From SZUA-309 sp965215995 (GTDB lineage: Bacteria; Pseudomonadota; Gammaproteobacteria; Pseudomonadales; Azotimanducaceae): 64,000 bases of DNA. The notes beneath the pieces were generated by a model, which worked only from the letters and a program-made list of their open reading frames with translations, did not search any database and was not told where the DNA came from. How positions within the stretch are numbered: position 1 is the stretch's first letter; each line of letters starts with the position of its first letter. Shown here piece by piece: positions 43,270-52,100 of this stretch. Made by a program: the position numbers and the translations under genes. The stretch is from contig OZ244128.1 in NCBI GenBank assembly GCA_965215995.1, positions 434,001-498,000 on the forward strand. The letters run 5' to 3'.

Positions 43270-43629
43270 TCAATCCGTGGCCGTAAAAAAATCGGCTCTT
43301 GGGGTAAACGTCTCATCGTAGACCGGTTCTTCCAGATCCACGCGATACTTTGCGGTTTCCGCGTTCAGCAGACCGAACTGGCCGATAGCTTCACGCATCT
43401 CAAGATACCAGCGATTCTGAAAATGGCTGGCGAGAGATTCCTCCGAGTCCCAGCGCTCGAACACCCGGATCCGACCGGGATGAGTGGGTTCCGGGCACCA
43501 GTCGTAATCCAGGCAGCCGGGTTGAGTGAGCGCACCTTCTATCAGGGGCCGACCCGCTTCCAGTGCCGCTTCGAGTTTATCCGGCGGCAGGTCGACCGTG
43601 CCGGAGATGATGATTGCCGTCTTTGCCAT
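43270..43629 (-). CDS. antibiotic biosynthesis monooxygenase (ABM)-domain protein
   Basis: A 119-residue dimeric ferredoxin-like fold protein: MAKTAIIISGTVDLPPDKLEAALEAGRPLIEGALTQPGCLDYDWCPEPTHPGRIRVFERWDSEESLASHFQNRWYLEMREAIGQFG. The FERWDSEESLASHFQ segment is the family hallmark. ABM proteins include quinol monooxygenases and heme-degrading enzymes; the role is open. AAGGAG precedes the ATG. Lies downstream of the LLM oxidoreductase on the same strand. Confidence 0.88.
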   Translation of the reverse strand: MAKTAIIISGTVDLPPDKLEAALEAGRPLIEGALTQPGCLDYDWCPEPTHPGRIRVFERWDSEESLASHFQNRWYLEMREAIGQFGLLNAETAKYRVDLEEPVYDETFTPRADFFTATD

Positions 43630-43660
43630 AGCGCTTGAGCTCCTTGAATTCCGCTATCCG

Positions 43661-44626
43661 TTACTTGCCTGCAAGCCTCGAGACCACGGCTGCGAAGGGC
43701 TCCATGGCATCCTCACCCACCGTGACGTAGGAGATGCCGTGCAGTTCCCGGCGCCGCTCGAGCTCTTCACAGATCGTGTCGACGCTGCCGAACAGCGCGT
43801 GCGGGTGGCTACGCATCTCCTCTTCCGTGAAGCCGAACATCTGCGCGAAGTTGCCGAGCACGGGGTCTGGGTCATCCATCACGAAGGTGAAGTAAGCGCC
43901 GATCTCGAGGGTGAGATCGGCAAACCGATCGCCCGCACCTTCCCGGATCCAGCCGATTTTTTTCTGCGTCTCGACTTCCGAGGACGCCTGCACGCCATCC
44001 GGACCGATCATGCCGGAACGGTTGTTGAAGTTGAGGCTGACGATGTCAGCCTCCCGCCCGGCCAGCCGGAGGATCTTCGGAGCACCGCCGCCGATCATGA
44101 GTGGAGGACCGGACATCGGCTTCGGCAAACCCTCGAAGTCCCGCCAGTTGAGGGTGTCGTTCGAAACGTTCGCATGCCCTTCGCCGCGAAATGCCTTGAC
44201 CCCTTCAATCACGTCCGCCAGACGCTCGATTCGAATTCCGGGAGAATCGAACTGGAGACCGATGGCGTCGTACTCACCTTTCAGCCAGCCCGCACCCAGG
44301 CCGAACTCCAGCCGGCCACCGGACAGGTGATCGATGGTCATGGCCGATTTCACCAGTACCACAGGATTGTGGTAGTCGATGCAGAAGACCCGGCAACCGA
44401 TGTTGATCGTCTCTGTCACCGCGGCCGCATAAGCCATGGCCGGGATCGCTGCGAGCCCCTGTACCGGATGGTTGGTTGCTTCCAGAGCCGGCCCCGGCCC
44501 GATCAGGTGATCTGCCAGATGAAAGGCCGAGTAGCCTAGGGACTCCGCCTTCTGCACCTTGGCCGCCCAGTCGGCACCGGAATCCGCGTTGAAGGACTGA
44601 ACGCCGAAGCGGAAAGGTTTGCTCAT
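43661..44626 (-). CDS. LLM-class flavin/F420-type oxidoreductase
   Basis: A 321-residue luciferase-like monooxygenase fold protein. MSKPFRFGVQSFNADSGADWAAKVQKAESLGYSAFHLADHLIGPGPALEATNHPVQGLAAIPAMAYAAAVTETINIGCRVFCIDYHNPVVLVKSAMTIDHLSGGRLEFGLGAGWLKGEYDAIGLQFDSPGIRIERL resembles the TIGR03621 group annotated as F420-dependent. Whether this organism makes F420 cannot be told from the window. A single-component hydride-transfer role on a hydrophobic substrate is plausible. Confidence 0.88.
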   Translation of the reverse strand: MSKPFRFGVQSFNADSGADWAAKVQKAESLGYSAFHLADHLIGPGPALEATNHPVQGLAAIPAMAYAAAVTETINIGCRVFCIDYHNPVVLVKSAMTIDHLSGGRLEFGLGAGWLKGEYDAIGLQFDSPGIRIERLADVIEGVKAFRGEGHANVSNDTLNWRDFEGLPKPMSGPPLMIGGGAPKILRLAGREADIVSLNFNNRSGMIGPDGVQASSEVETQKKIGWIREGAGDRFADLTLEIGAYFTFVMDDPDPVLGNFAQMFGFTEEEMRSHPHALFGSVDTICEELERRRELHGISYVTVGEDAMEPFAAVVSRLAGK

Positions 44627-44642
44627 GGCTGCTCCCGGTCAC

Positions 44643-45392
44643 TCACGCGTTGTCGATGCAGTAGCGGATACCGCGACGGAGCAGTTCGTAATACTCCGGT
44701 TTCTCCCAGCTGCCCCGCTCGATCACCGGGTAGTACTCCACCATGGGTTGCATGTCGTAGTGCCCGCGGCAGTGACCGAGATTCAGGTACAGCACCTCTC
44801 CCTCACCCACCGGATTGATGTAATAAAGGGGACGCGGCTCATCGTCCGGCCAGTCTTCCTCCACAAAACCCTGGGCTTTGCCCGTGTAGTGCGTCTGCAG
44901 CAGTGTGTGCAGATCGCCGTGAATGCGGGACAGATAGAGCTCATCGTCCGTCTCAAAGGGCTCGATGCCTTTGACCAGCTCATGCTCCGGATCCGCGATC
45001 TCCACCGTAAACGGCTGGATGGGCGGGTGGGCGATGAACTGGGTACCGAGCACGCTCATCAGCACCGGCGCAATCTCCGGTGAGTCCACACCGCCCTGCT
45101 CGAGGAACTTCAGGATCGAGTTGGTGCCGTGCAGGGCAAACCACCGCTTGCCGCTGGCAATGTAGTCCCTGAGCGCAGCCTGCTCGGCTTCGCTCGGAAC
45201 CAGGTTGCAGGTGTAGGTGATCAGGAAATCGCTCTCGGCAATGGTCTCGACATCGTGGTAGTTGGCGGCAACCTCCGTGCGCACCGACTCGTGCTCCGCC
45301 AGGAGCTTCAGGAGCTCCAGGCGGGCATAGTCGATATCGTGGAAGTCTCCGGCCGCAACCAGATAGACCTTGGTCGTTTTATGCTCGGACAC
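44643..45392 (-). CDS. ThuA-domain protein 1
   Basis: A 249-residue ThuA-like protein (glutamine amidotransferase-like fold): SEHKTTKVYLVAAGDFHDIDYARLELLKLLAEHESVRTEVAANYHDVETIAESDFLITYTCNLVPSEAEQAALRDYIASGKRWFALHGTNSILKF, then GTQFIAHPPIQPFTVEIADPEHELVKGIEPFETDDELYLSRI. ThuA proteins act in trehalose and sugar metabolism in Rhizobium, but most are of unknown role. GTG start at 45392 with GGGAGG upstream. A second ThuA protein lies at 48441. Confidence 0.88.
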   Translation of the reverse strand: MSEHKTTKVYLVAAGDFHDIDYARLELLKLLAEHESVRTEVAANYHDVETIAESDFLITYTCNLVPSEAEQAALRDYIASGKRWFALHGTNSILKFLEQGGVDSPEIAPVLMSVLGTQFIAHPPIQPFTVEIADPEHELVKGIEPFETDDELYLSRIHGDLHTLLQTHYTGKAQGFVEEDWPDDEPRPLYYINPVGEGEVLYLNLGHCRGHYDMQPMVEYYPVIERGSWEKPEYYELLRRGIRYCIDNA

Positions 45393-45418
45393 GGTGTCCT
45401 CCCTTCCTGGTATTGGAC

Positions 45419-46177
45419 TTAGAACTGGATCCGCTTGGTGATGCCACCGTCGATCACGATGTTGGTGGCCGTGGTGAACGATCCCAGCGGGCTCGCCAGC
45501 AGCGCAATCTGCGCGGCCACTTCCTGGGCCGTGCCCATCCTGCCAAGTGGAATGTCAGCCAGGGTCGCCTCGTAGAACGGCGTCATGTTCTGCTTGATGA
45601 AGTCCCAGGAGCCGCCCTCGATCATGATCGGTCCGGGAGAGATCGCATTGACGCGAATGCCCTTGGCGCCCACATCCTGCGCCAGCGCACCGGCGTACTG
45701 GATCACTGCCGCCTTCATGGCGTTGTACGCTCCCGCGGAGATGAATTTCTCCAGTGCTGCGGTGGAGGAGATCATGGCAATGCTGGCATTGTCCGAATTC
45801 TCCAGATGCGGCATGCAGGCTTCCACCAGGCGCACGGCACCGAGCACGTCATGCTCGAAGTTGGCCCGCCAGCCTTCCTCCCCCGGAGAGTTGCCACCGG
45901 ATACGTTGGATACCAGGCAGTCGACCCCACCGAGTGCTTCGGCAGAGGCTTCCACCCAGGCCTTGAGCGCTTCGCCGTTGCCCACGTCCACGGACTGACC
46001 AAAGGCGGTCACGCCTTTCGCCTGCAGCGCGTCTACCGCTGCAGCCACATCTCCTTCGTTTCTGGCGCAGATGGCGACGTTACAACCCTCGTCCGCCAGG
46101 GTGTCTGCGATTGCCCGGCCGATCCCCTTGGTGGCGCCGGTGATGATGGCCTTCTGGCCTTTGAGTTTGAGATCCAT
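45419..46177 (-). CDS. SDR family oxidoreductase
   Basis: A 252-residue classical SDR. The cofactor motif is IITGATKGIGRAIADTLADEGCNVAICARN, the catalytic site YNAMKAAV preceded by MISSTAALEKF. Asn or Arg after the second strand (ARN) favours NADP(H). AAGGAG precedes the ATG. It sits between ThuA 1 and another SDR, all on the minus strand, in a likely operon with the LLM oxidoreductase. Substrate unknown; 3-hydroxyacyl or hydroxysteroid type is possible. Confidence 0.93.
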   Translation of the reverse strand: MDLKLKGQKAIITGATKGIGRAIADTLADEGCNVAICARNEGDVAAAVDALQAKGVTAFGQSVDVGNGEALKAWVEASAEALGGVDCLVSNVSGGNSPGEEGWRANFEHDVLGAVRLVEACMPHLENSDNASIAMISSTAALEKFISAGAYNAMKAAVIQYAGALAQDVGAKGIRVNAISPGPIMIEGGSWDFIKQNMTPFYEATLADIPLGRMGTAQEVAAQIALLASPLGSFTTATNIVIDGGITKRIQF

Positions 46178-46254
46178 ACTGAAGCTCCTTGCTAGCTAGA
46201 TAACTAAGTTCACTTTGCCCGCCTCGAGGGCAACACCAAATCGTTTAGACCGGC

Positions 46255-47013
46255 TCATGGCGACTGCAGGGCGCCGCCATCCACCAGCAGGCCGTGCCCG
46301 GAAATGAACCCTGCCTCATCGGAGGCGAGGAAGGCAATGGCGTTAGCGATGTCTTCCGGCTGTCCCAATCTCTTCACCGCCGCTTTCTGTTCCCAGAAAT
46401 TCCGGAACGCCTCATCGGCGGCAAACACGTCCCGGGTAATGCCGGTGACGATAGCCCCAGGCCGAATGTAGTTGGCGGTGATGCCGAACTCGCCCAACTC
46501 CAGTGCCAGTGTTTTCGTCAGTCCGGCGACACCGTGCTTGGACACGGTGTAGGCTGCCATCCCGGGGGCGGACAGATCGCTCATCACCGAGCCGATGTTC
46601 ACGATCCGACCCTGCGAACTTTGCTTCAGGAGCGGAATGGCCGCTCTCGAGAGTCGGAAAACGGCAGCCAGGTTCACCTCGAGCACCGTATTCCAGGTCT
46701 CGTCGGTCAACGTCTCCACCGGCGCGCCGCGAGAAACGCCGGCGTTGTTCACCAGCACGTCGAGCCCGCCCAGCCGATCCGAGGCGGCGCTCAGCAACGC
46801 ATCGGGGGCCGCGGCATCGGTCACGTCCAGCACCAGCGTGCTTTCGATTGCCAGGTCCTCGAGCCCTGCAGCGTTCAGATCGCAGCCGAGCACCCGAGCG
46901 CCTTCGGCACTGAGCTTGAGCGCCGTCGCCCGACCAATGCCGTCTGCGACACCGGTGACCACGCACTTTCTGCCGGTTAACCGACCCGCTGGCCGACCAG
47001 CCACATCGCTCAT
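46255..47013 (-). CDS. SDR family oxidoreductase
   Basis: A 252-residue classical SDR: GRKCVVTGVADGIGRATALKLSAEGARVLGCDLN (Asp after the second strand, favouring NAD), INIGSVMSDLSAPGMAAYTVSKHGVAGLTKTLALELGEFGITANYIRPGAIVTGI, with catalytic YxxxK as YTVSK. I chose the ATG at 47013, since the in-frame codons upstream to 47070 add unusual residues. Divergent from the P450 gene, 134 bases away. Confidence 0.92.
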   Translation of the reverse strand: MSDVAGRPAGRLTGRKCVVTGVADGIGRATALKLSAEGARVLGCDLNAAGLEDLAIESTLVLDVTDAAAPDALLSAASDRLGGLDVLVNNAGVSRGAPVETLTDETWNTVLEVNLAAVFRLSRAAIPLLKQSSQGRIVNIGSVMSDLSAPGMAAYTVSKHGVAGLTKTLALELGEFGITANYIRPGAIVTGITRDVFAADEAFRNFWEQKAAVKRLGQPEDIANAIAFLASDEAGFISGHGLLVDGGALQSP

Positions 47014-47147
47014 CTGGAATCTGCCCTCCCTTGAAGGGGCATTCTGGCGGAGGGCAGGAAAAACAGTCAAGCCAGCTTTTTTTTGCCGTATCGGCCAGCC
47101 ATACTCTGCAGAAGTCGAACACCTGATTCGCCGGGAGGCCCGCAGAT

Positions 47148-48407
47148 ATGAGCGACATACTCACCACCCCGCTCAACGAGATGACGCCGATGAACCCGGA
47201 GGTGCTGGCCTGTCCGCACGCATTCAATGAACGCCTGCGCAAGGAGGCCCCGGTCTATCAGTGCCCGCACACCGGCATCACGTTCGTCTCCGATTACGAA
47301 ACCATCACCCGGATCGCGAAGGACCATGAAACCTTCTCAAACCGGTTCTCTACCGCCATGCCGACGGGCGAGTCCAAGGTGGATCCGCGCATCATCGAGA
47401 TCCAGAAGAAGGGCTACCCGCCGGTGGACACCATGCTGACCCAGGATCCGCCCGTGCACAGGCGCTACCGGGGCATGGTCAACCAGGCTTTTACGGCCCG
47501 CCGCGTATCCACGCTCGAACCCTATATCGAGAAGCTCTGCCATGAGCTCATCGACGGCTTCATCGAGAACGGCCGCTGCGAGTTCGTGGTGGATTTCGCC
47601 GAGCGGGTACCACTGACGGTGATCGCCGACCAGCTGGGCGTGCCACTCTCGGACTACGAGCTGTTCAAGTCCTGGTCGGATGCGTTCGTAGCCCAGCTCT
47701 CCCAGATGGCGTCACCGGATGAGGCGGTGCGGGCGGCGGAGCTGATCTATGACTACCAGCAGTACTTTGCGAAGAAGATCGAGGAACGGCGGGAGAATCC
47801 TGAGGACGATATCATCTCGGACATCGTTCACGCCCAGTTCGAAAACGAGCGACCGCTGGATGTAGCGGAGATGCTCTCGATCATCCAGCAACTGCTGGTG
47901 GCCGGAAACGAGACCACCACCCACTCCATCGCCGATGGCATTCTGTTGCTGATCCAGCACCCGGATCAGCACAAGCTCCTGAAGGATGATCCGAGCCTGA
48001 TCAGCAATTTCGTCGAGGAGGTGCTCCGGCTTGCCACACCAACGGCCAACATGTGGCGCGTGGTGACCAAGGACACCGAGATCAACGGCGTGCCGGTGAA
48101 AGCCGGCTCCATGCTGCAACTCCGCTACTCGTCCGCCAACCGGGATGAAGCGCAGTTCGAAGCACCCCAGGCATTCGACGTGACCCGCGACAACGCCAAA
48201 ACCAATATCGCCTTCGGCCACGGTGTGCACATGTGCATCGGCGCAAACCTGGCGCGCAAAGAGATGGATACCGCCTTCCGGGTGCTCCTCGAACGACTCG
48301 ACAACTTCGAGCTGGACTGCGATGAATCGGAGCTCAACTATCCGCCGAACGTGTTGCTGCGGGGGTTATCGAAGCTGCCGATCCGGTTTACGGCGCGCGG
48401 CGACTGA
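47148..48407 (+). CDS. cytochrome P450
   Basis: A 419-residue soluble bacterial P450. The heme loop is FGHGVHMCIGANLARKEM with the heme-ligand Cys363; the I-helix is LLVAGNETTTHSIADGI, with the acid-alcohol pair Glu-Thr; the K-helix ExxR is in EEVLRLATPTANMWR. Members hydroxylate fatty acids, steroids, terpenes or xenobiotics using a ferredoxin. No ferredoxin or reductase gene is adjacent. GGGAGG lies before the ATG. Confidence 0.95.
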   Translation: MSDILTTPLNEMTPMNPEVLACPHAFNERLRKEAPVYQCPHTGITFVSDYETITRIAKDHETFSNRFSTAMPTGESKVDPRIIEIQKKGYPPVDTMLTQDPPVHRRYRGMVNQAFTARRVSTLEPYIEKLCHELIDGFIENGRCEFVVDFAERVPLTVIADQLGVPLSDYELFKSWSDAFVAQLSQMASPDEAVRAAELIYDYQQYFAKKIEERRENPEDDIISDIVHAQFENERPLDVAEMLSIIQQLLVAGNETTTHSIADGILLLIQHPDQHKLLKDDPSLISNFVEEVLRLATPTANMWRVVTKDTEINGVPVKAGSMLQLRYSSANRDEAQFEAPQAFDVTRDNAKTNIAFGHGVHMCIGANLARKEMDTAFRVLLERLDNFELDCDESELNYPPNVLLRGLSKLPIRFTARGD

Positions 48408-48440
48408 GGCGCCGTCCCTAAAACTGGTCCTAAACGGGGC

Positions 48441-49223
48441 TCAGCGATCGCTGACCCAGTCGATCGCATTCCGGATCAGCCTCCGGAAGTGTGGACTGGC
48501 ATAGGCTTTGTGATCGTCGCCACATTGCAGATAGACGATGCGGCTCCTGCCTACTTCCCGGGTCCAGCCGATCAGGTTCGAACCGGCGGGATGATCCCAG
48601 TCGGAGTTATCGAACATCTTCCCGCGCAGCACCACATGCGCGGCTGAATAGAAGTTTTCCTTGCTGAAACCGTAGTCGGATGCGAGCAGCGGCGTCACGT
48701 CCTCCTCGAACACCTCATAGAGATAGAGCTCGTCGGTAATCTCGAAGCGCTCGGGCACCCCGGCTGTAACCGGGTGATCAGCCAGCACACGCACGTTGTG
48801 GGTGACCTCGTGCCGATAGCCCGAATCCAGCCTGGGCTCACCGCGCACGTCCGCCGGCAGGTACAGGAAGCGGCCGCCCAGCAGCTCTCCGTACTCCGGC
48901 CAGGCCGGCCAGCCGGCGATCGCATGATGGAGGAAGACGAAACCATGCCCTGCTTCCACCAGTGCCATGAACTGCTCTTTGAAGTCCTCGCTCGGCACCT
49001 CGAAATCGGGTCCATCCGGACCGAAAGCGATGCCCGGCATATCGTAGGCCACGAAGGCATCGTAGGCGGCTGCCTGCTCCACGTTCTGCAGTGCGCGCGC
49101 CGCCGGTTGCTCCACGTGCGTCCAGTTCAGCAGGGGCATATCGTCGAAAATCTGAAAAAACGGCTCCCGCTCGAAGGGGTGCCCCTTGGTCACCAGCAGT
49201 ATGTTGCGTTCCACATCACTCAT
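48441..49223 (-). CDS. ThuA-domain protein 2
   Basis: A 260-residue ThuA-like protein: ILLVTKGHPFEREPFFQIFDDMPLLNWTHVEQPAARALQNVEQAAAYDAFVAYDMPGI, FMALVEAGHGFVFLHHAIAGWPAWPEYGELLGGRFLYLPADVRGE, GYRHEVTHNVRVLADHPVTAGVPERFEITDELYLYEVFEEDVTPLLASD. It contains the family's H-x-x-x-x-H...GGRF core, which ThuA 1 lacks in clear form, so the two are not simple copies. Convergent with the P450 gene and divergent from the TetR gene. Confidence 0.87.
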   Translation of the reverse strand: MSDVERNILLVTKGHPFEREPFFQIFDDMPLLNWTHVEQPAARALQNVEQAAAYDAFVAYDMPGIAFGPDGPDFEVPSEDFKEQFMALVEAGHGFVFLHHAIAGWPAWPEYGELLGGRFLYLPADVRGEPRLDSGYRHEVTHNVRVLADHPVTAGVPERFEITDELYLYEVFEEDVTPLLASDYGFSKENFYSAAHVVLRGKMFDNSDWDHPAGSNLIGWTREVGRSRIVYLQCGDDHKAYASPHFRRLIRNAIDWVSDR

Positions 49224-49309
49224 GGGCCGCCTTGCTCCTCGGGATCATCGGCTCGTAGTATGTCCGGGAGCAGCCCACCCATAAACCACCACGTGAAGTG
49301 ACAAATCAG

Positions 49310-49963
49310 ATGGCCGAATCGGAGTCCAGGGTCGAGAAGACCTGGCAGCAGACCAAAAGTGAGCAGACCCGGGAGAACATCCTGTCCTCCGCCATCGACT
49401 GTTTCTACGAGCTCGGTTATGCCAGCACCACCACCGATAACATCGCGAAGAAGGCGGGCGTCTCCCGCGGCGCCATGCTGCACCACTTCCCCACCCGTTT
49501 CGACCTGATCAGCGCCGCGGTTGCCCACCTCAGCAATCGCTGGCTCGAACGGTTCACGGACGCGGAGTCCCGGGTGAATGAAGGCGCCGAGCACACCCGG
49601 GTGGCTGAAGGGATCGACGCCTACTGGGAGTTGCTGAACTCGCCTGACTGGGTGGTGTTCAACGAGCTCAAGGTCGCTGCCCGGACCGACCAGGAGCTGG
49701 AAAAGGCGCTGGTGCCTGCTTTGAAGGATTTCGGCAAGGCGATGGCGGAAGCGGCCCTGGAGCTGTATCCGGATCTGGCCCTGTCCGAGGCCTACGAACG
49801 AGGCAACCTGCTCACCACCTACCTGCTCGAAGGCATGGCGGCCGCCAAGCTGGTCCAGGGTATTCCCATCCCGGAAAAGAAAGTCCTCGACTGGTTGAAG
49901 CGGGAACTGGTGCGCAGCTATCAGGACGTGCTGACCACCGTGAAACGTCCCAGCGACCTCTAA
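49310..49963 (+). CDS. TetR-family transcriptional regulator
   Basis: About 217 residues. The HTH is TRENILSSAIDCFYELGYASTTTDNIAKKAGVSRGAMLHHFPTRFDLISAAVAHL, followed by a C-terminal ligand-binding helical domain (SLAPSKF-free, with ELVRSYQDVLTTV at the end). It lies directly upstream of the E1alpha-E1beta-AcoX-E2 genes and probably regulates them and perhaps the divergent ThuA gene. Start could be the GTG at 49298 or the ATG at 49310; neither has a strong ribosome binding site. Confidence 0.9.
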   Translation: MAESESRVEKTWQQTKSEQTRENILSSAIDCFYELGYASTTTDNIAKKAGVSRGAMLHHFPTRFDLISAAVAHLSNRWLERFTDAESRVNEGAEHTRVAEGIDAYWELLNSPDWVVFNELKVAARTDQELEKALVPALKDFGKAMAEAALELYPDLALSEAYERGNLLTTYLLEGMAAAKLVQGIPIPEKKVLDWLKRELVRSYQDVLTTVKRPSDL

Positions 49964-49997
49964 CGCCCTGAATTGCTGCTCAGGCGAGCCGAAAAAA

Positions 49998-50011
49998 AGT
50001 CAACGCTGACT
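49998..50011. promoter_or_regulatory. operator-like palindrome upstream of the E1alpha gene
   Basis: AGTCAACGCTGACT is a near-perfect inverted repeat (one mismatch per half) inside an A/T-rich run, between the TetR gene and E1alpha. TetR regulators often bind such palindromes near their own gene, so this is a candidate operator. A partly similar AAACAGTCAAGCCAGC lies near 47070 in the SDR-P450 divergent gap, suggesting, weakly, a shared regulator. Confidence 0.35.
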
Positions 50012-50072
50012 GTTTTAGTGCCCCTCAGTTTGGATAAGATCTCTTCCCTTACAGTCTGAAGGGGAACGGGGC

Positions 50073-51044
50073 TTGAATACTCAGATTTCAGATACCACGT
50101 TGAAGGACCTGCACCGTCGCATGGTTCGTATCCGCCAGTTCGAGGAACGCGCGGGCAAGCTGATGGAAGACGGCAAGATTCCCGGGGCCCTGCACCTCTA
50201 CGTAGGCCAGGAAGCCGTCGCTTCCGGTGTCATGACTCATCTGACCAATGAAGACTGGATCACCAGTACGCACCGGGGTCACGGTCATCTGATCGCCAAG
50301 GGCGGCGAGTTCGGTCCCATGTTCGCCGAGCTCTACGGCCGGGCCACCGGCTACTGCAAAGGCAAAGGCGGCTCCATGCATATCTCGAACATGGCGCTCG
50401 GCATGCTCGGGGCCAACGGCATCGTCGGCGGCGGGCCGCCCATCGCCATGGGTGCCGGTTTCGCCAACAAGTTCAAGGGCAACGATCGGGTATCCGTCAC
50501 CTTCTTCGGTGACGGCGCGTCGAACGAAGGCTCGTTTCACGAAGCGGCCAACATGGCAGGCCTCTATCAGCTGCCCGTGCTGTTCGTCTGCGAAAACAAC
50601 GGTTACGGCGAGTACACGGCCCAGGCCAACCACCAGGCCATCGTCGATGTGGCAGACCGGGCCGCCGGTTACGGCATGCCGGGTGTGATTGTCGACGGCA
50701 TGGACGCGGTGGCCGTCTTCGAGGCCGCAGGCGTTGCCATTCAGCGGGCAAGAGACGGCGGCGGGCCCACCCTGCTCGAGTGCAAGACCTACCGCTTCTA
50801 CGACCACGTGGGGGTGCGCGGCATGGGGTTGAACTACCGCTCCGATGACGAGGTGGCAGAGTGGAAGCGGCGGGACCCGATCACCCTGCTGGAAGGCCGT
50901 CTTGCCGAGCAGGGCATTCTCGCGGAGGTGGAAGCGAAAGCCGTGCATGAGGAGGTGGCCGCCGAAATCGAAGCGGCTGTCGAGTTCGCGGAGAACTCAC
51001 CTTACCCGGAGCCGGAAGCGCTCCTTGAAGACGTTTACGCATAA
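50073..51044 (+). CDS. TPP-dependent dehydrogenase E1 alpha subunit (AcoA-like)
   Basis: A 323-residue E1 alpha. The thiamine-PP motif is GDGASNEGSFHEAANMAGLYQLPVLFVCENN (GDG...NN), with the phosphorylation-loop region YRFYDHVGVRGMGLNYRSDDEVAEWKRRDP. It resembles acetoin:2,6-dichlorophenolindophenol oxidoreductase and branched-chain 2-oxoacid E1 alpha. Start is TTG at 50073, with GAAGGGGAACGGGG before it. Heads an operon with E1 beta, AcoX-like and E2 genes. Confidence 0.92.
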   Translation: MNTQISDTTLKDLHRRMVRIRQFEERAGKLMEDGKIPGALHLYVGQEAVASGVMTHLTNEDWITSTHRGHGHLIAKGGEFGPMFAELYGRATGYCKGKGGSMHISNMALGMLGANGIVGGGPPIAMGAGFANKFKGNDRVSVTFFGDGASNEGSFHEAANMAGLYQLPVLFVCENNGYGEYTAQANHQAIVDVADRAAGYGMPGVIVDGMDAVAVFEAAGVAIQRARDGGGPTLLECKTYRFYDHVGVRGMGLNYRSDDEVAEWKRRDPITLLEGRLAEQGILAEVEAKAVHEEVAAEIEAAVEFAENSPYPEPEALLEDVYA

Positions 51045-51054
51045 GGGGAGCAAT

Positions 51055-52053
51055 ATGGCAGAAGCAGCAGAAAAACCCCGTACCCTGCCCTACGTGGCAG
51101 CCATCACCGATGGGGTGAGGCAGATTCTCAGAGAGCAGGACAACGCCTTCGTCGCCGGTGAGGACGTAGCGGGCGCAGGCAGTGTTTACGGGTACTACAA
51201 CGGACTGCTCGAAGAGTTTGGACCGAATCGAGTGTTCGATACGCCCATCTCTGAAGAGGGCATCGTCGGTCTTGGCGTGGGCGCCGCGGCGACCGGTTGC
51301 CGGCCCATCATCGATCTCATGTTCATGGATTTCCTGGGCGAGTGCATGGACGAGGTGGCGAATCAGCTGGCCAAAATGCGCTACATGTTCGGTGGCCGAG
51401 CAACCCTGCCCGTCACCATGCTGACCATGGCCGGCGCCGGTGCGAGCCTGGCGGCACAGCACAGCCAGTCGCTGGAAGCCTGGCTCTGCCACCTGCCTGG
51501 ACTCAAGGTGGCCATGCCTACCACACCTTACGATGCCAAAGGCCTCATCATCGCCGCGGCTCGGGATGACAATCCGGTGATCGTGGTGCTTAACAAGATG
51601 TCTCTGGCGATCACCGGCGAAGTGCCGGAAGAAGCCTATGAGATCCCACTGGGCCAGGCGAACGTGCTTCGGGAAGGAAAGAACCTGACCATCGTCGCCC
51701 TCGGCCGCATGACCCACGAAGCCATCAAGGCGGTGGACGGGCTGACAGAGCTTGGCATCGATGCCGAGATCATAGATCCACGGACACTGCAGCCGTTCGA
51801 CATCGACACCGTGGTGAGATCCGTGGAGAAGACGCACCGCGCCATGATCGTGCACGAGGCCGTCCGCTTCGGGGGCTTAGGCGGTGAGATCGCGGCGCAG
51901 ATTCAGGAAGAGGCATTCGACTATCTGGATGCACCGGTCGCCCGGGTGGGCGCGCCCTTCTCGCCGGTGCCATTCAGCCCGGCGCTCGAGTCCGTGTACG
52001 TGCCGAATGCAGATCGGATCGTCGCCGAAGCGAAGAAGATGCTCGGTGTGTAG
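51055..52053 (+). CDS. TPP-dependent dehydrogenase E1 beta subunit (AcoB-like)
   Basis: A 332-residue E1 beta: LPYVAAITDGVRQILREQDNAFVAGEDVAGAGSVYGYYNGLLEEFGPNRVFDTPISEEGIVGLGVGAAATGCRPIIDLMFMDFLGECMDEVANQLAKMRYMFGG, with the C-terminal HEAVRFGGLGGEIAAQIQEEAFDYLDAPVARVGAPFSPVPFSP. It forms an alpha2-beta2 E1 with the preceding gene, ten bases away. ATG at 51055 follows GGGGAG. The set may act on acetoin or another 2-oxo compound. Confidence 0.93.
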   Translation: MAEAAEKPRTLPYVAAITDGVRQILREQDNAFVAGEDVAGAGSVYGYYNGLLEEFGPNRVFDTPISEEGIVGLGVGAAATGCRPIIDLMFMDFLGECMDEVANQLAKMRYMFGGRATLPVTMLTMAGAGASLAAQHSQSLEAWLCHLPGLKVAMPTTPYDAKGLIIAAARDDNPVIVVLNKMSLAITGEVPEEAYEIPLGQANVLREGKNLTIVALGRMTHEAIKAVDGLTELGIDAEIIDPRTLQPFDIDTVVRSVEKTHRAMIVHEAVRFGGLGGEIAAQIQEEAFDYLDAPVARVGAPFSPVPFSPALESVYVPNADRIVAEAKKMLGV

Positions 52054-52100
52054 CCGACTGTTGTTCCGTCTCATCGCATCGGGATATTGAATCTTCACCC

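Noticed and set aside
48571..48600. GGTTCGAACC-like stretch resembling a tRNA T-arm
   Set aside because: It is inside the ThuA 2 gene and no cloverleaf can be drawn around it.
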